DNA from: CAWJKP01 sp963843465
GTDB lineage: Bacteria; Planctomycetota; Planctomycetia; Pirellulales; Thermoguttaceae
Length of the DNA: 64,000 nt
Direction of reading: 5' to 3'
Assembly (NCBI GenBank): GCA_963843465.1
Contig: CAWJKP010000007.1
Location: 62,001 to 126,000 of the forward strand
The notes under the pieces were generated by a model that searched no databases, was not told the DNA's origin, and saw only the letters and a program-made list of their open reading frames with translations. Positions 63,499 through 64,000 of the stretch are shown here, in pieces (the stretch's first letter is position 1; the number at the start of each line of letters is the position of its first letter). Made by a program: the position numbers and the translations under genes.

Positions 63499-64000
63499 TC
63501 ACTTCTGCCCCAGCGCCAGGCGGCGGTAGTAGTCGATTGATCGCCGCAGGCCCTCGTGGAAGTCGACCTGCGGCTCGTACCGCAGCAGCGTGCGGGCGAG
63601 CGTGATGTCGGCCATGCTTTCGCGGATGTCGCCCACTCGGGGCGGCTCGTAGCGGGGGACGACCTTCGTGCCCAGCAGGTCGTTGATCGCGGCCAGCAGT
63701 TCCAAGAGCGAGATCGACCGGCCATTGGCGGCGTTCAATACCCGGCCGGCGGCGTCGGGGGCGTCGGCGGCCAGCAGGTTGGCCTGGACCACGTTGGCCA
63801 CGAAGGTGAAGTCGCGCGACTGCCGCCCGTCGCCGTAAACCACCGGCGGCCGGCCGGCCAAGAGGGCCGTGATGAACAGGGGGATCACGGCCGAATAGGG
63901 GCTGCCCGGGTCCTGCCGGGGCCCGAAAACGTTGAAATAGCGGAGCGTAACGGTCTGCAGGCCGTAGGTGGTCCAAAAGGCCCGGACGTAGTGTTCGGCA
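63499..64000 (-). CDS. NAD-dependent epimerase/dehydratase, 5' end outside window
   Basis: The frame runs off the right edge. Visible residues include TLRYFNVFGPRQDPGSPYSA, RPPVVYGDGRQSRDFTFVAN and the C-terminal RYEPQVDFHEGLRRSIDYYR, the C-terminal half of an extended SDR such as UDP-glucose/UDP-glucuronate 4-epimerase. The Rossmann motif and catalytic YxxxK are beyond the window. It should supply nucleotide sugars for surface glycans, in line with the glycosyltransferase next door. Confidence 0.9.
   Translation of the reverse strand, partial: AEHYVRAFWTTYGLQTVTLRYFNVFGPRQDPGSPYSAVIPLFITALLAGRPPVVYGDGRQSRDFTFVANVVQANLLAADAPDAAGRVLNAANGRSISLLELLAAINDLLGTKVVPRYEPPRVGDIRESMADITLARTLLRYEPQVDFHEGLRRSIDYYRRLALGQK

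Overview
The window reads as chromosomal DNA of a planctomycete, most likely from the Pirellulales. This rests on gene families typical of that phylum: a cell-surface protein with the LEPR-XLL type N-terminal motif (here LESRQLL), a BBP7-type outer-membrane barrel, Tat-exported Gfo/Idh/MocA oxidoreductases, a PF06439 (DUF1080) protein, many sulfatases and secreted glycosidases, and a dnaG-rpoD-zinc ribbon housekeeping block. It is GC-rich and carries several families of dispersed palindromic repeats. Many genes carry one- or two-base frameshifts, including the essential dnaG. A draft or metagenome assembly with indel errors is therefore likely, and frameshifted genes should not be read as true pseudogenes without checking.

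Layout. 0-2.6 kb: a HEAT-repeat protein (cut by the left edge) and a SUMF1-domain lipoprotein. 2.7-7.7 kb: a consensus sigma-70 promoter driving dnaG and rpoD, a strong terminator, then a zinc-ribbon coiled-coil protein. 7.7-15 kb: an FG-GAP protein, a cysteine hydrolase, a Gfo/Idh protein, a HEAT-like secreted protein, a nucleoside-type MFS symporter and a PIG-L deacetylase. 15-18.4 kb (minus strand): sugar isomerase, Gfo/Idh oxidoreductase and PF06439 protein, a plausible exported 3-keto-glycoside pathway. 18.7-23 kb: a giant surface cyclophilin and the BBP7 barrel. 23-29 kb: a GH59 galactocerebrosidase homologue containing an in-frame palindromic repeat, a sugar-porter MFS overlapping an UlaG-like hydrolase, a membrane protein and a frameshifted ferredoxin. 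29.1 kb: half of a tRNA-Met gene, an integration scar. 29-50 kb: intact catabolic and signalling genes (GH5, sulfatase, pectate-lyase-fold protein, CHAT-TPR protein, large hybrid histidine kinase, peroxiredoxin, YbaK) mixed with truncated and chimeric genes. 49.4-50.5 kb: an FNR-type promoter in front of a hemerythrin and a YgbA-type nitric-oxide-linked gene.

50,936-62,474: an 11.5-kb integrative element in the 3' half of tRNA-Pro(TGG), bounded by 46-bp perfect direct repeats. It encodes a tyrosine integrase, an AlpA-like excisionase/regulator, a primase-helicase followed by an origin-like inverted repeat, a chain of small overlapping genes, a PLD-like protein, a P27-family terminase small subunit, unknown late genes, a zinc metallopeptidase and an HTH protein. 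It has no terminase large subunit, portal, capsid or tail gene. The order int - alpA - pri/rep - ori - terS matches phage-inducible chromosomal islands, and I consider a planctomycete phage satellite the most exciting content here. After the tRNA the chromosome resumes with a glycosyltransferase and an NAD-dependent epimerase cut by the right edge.
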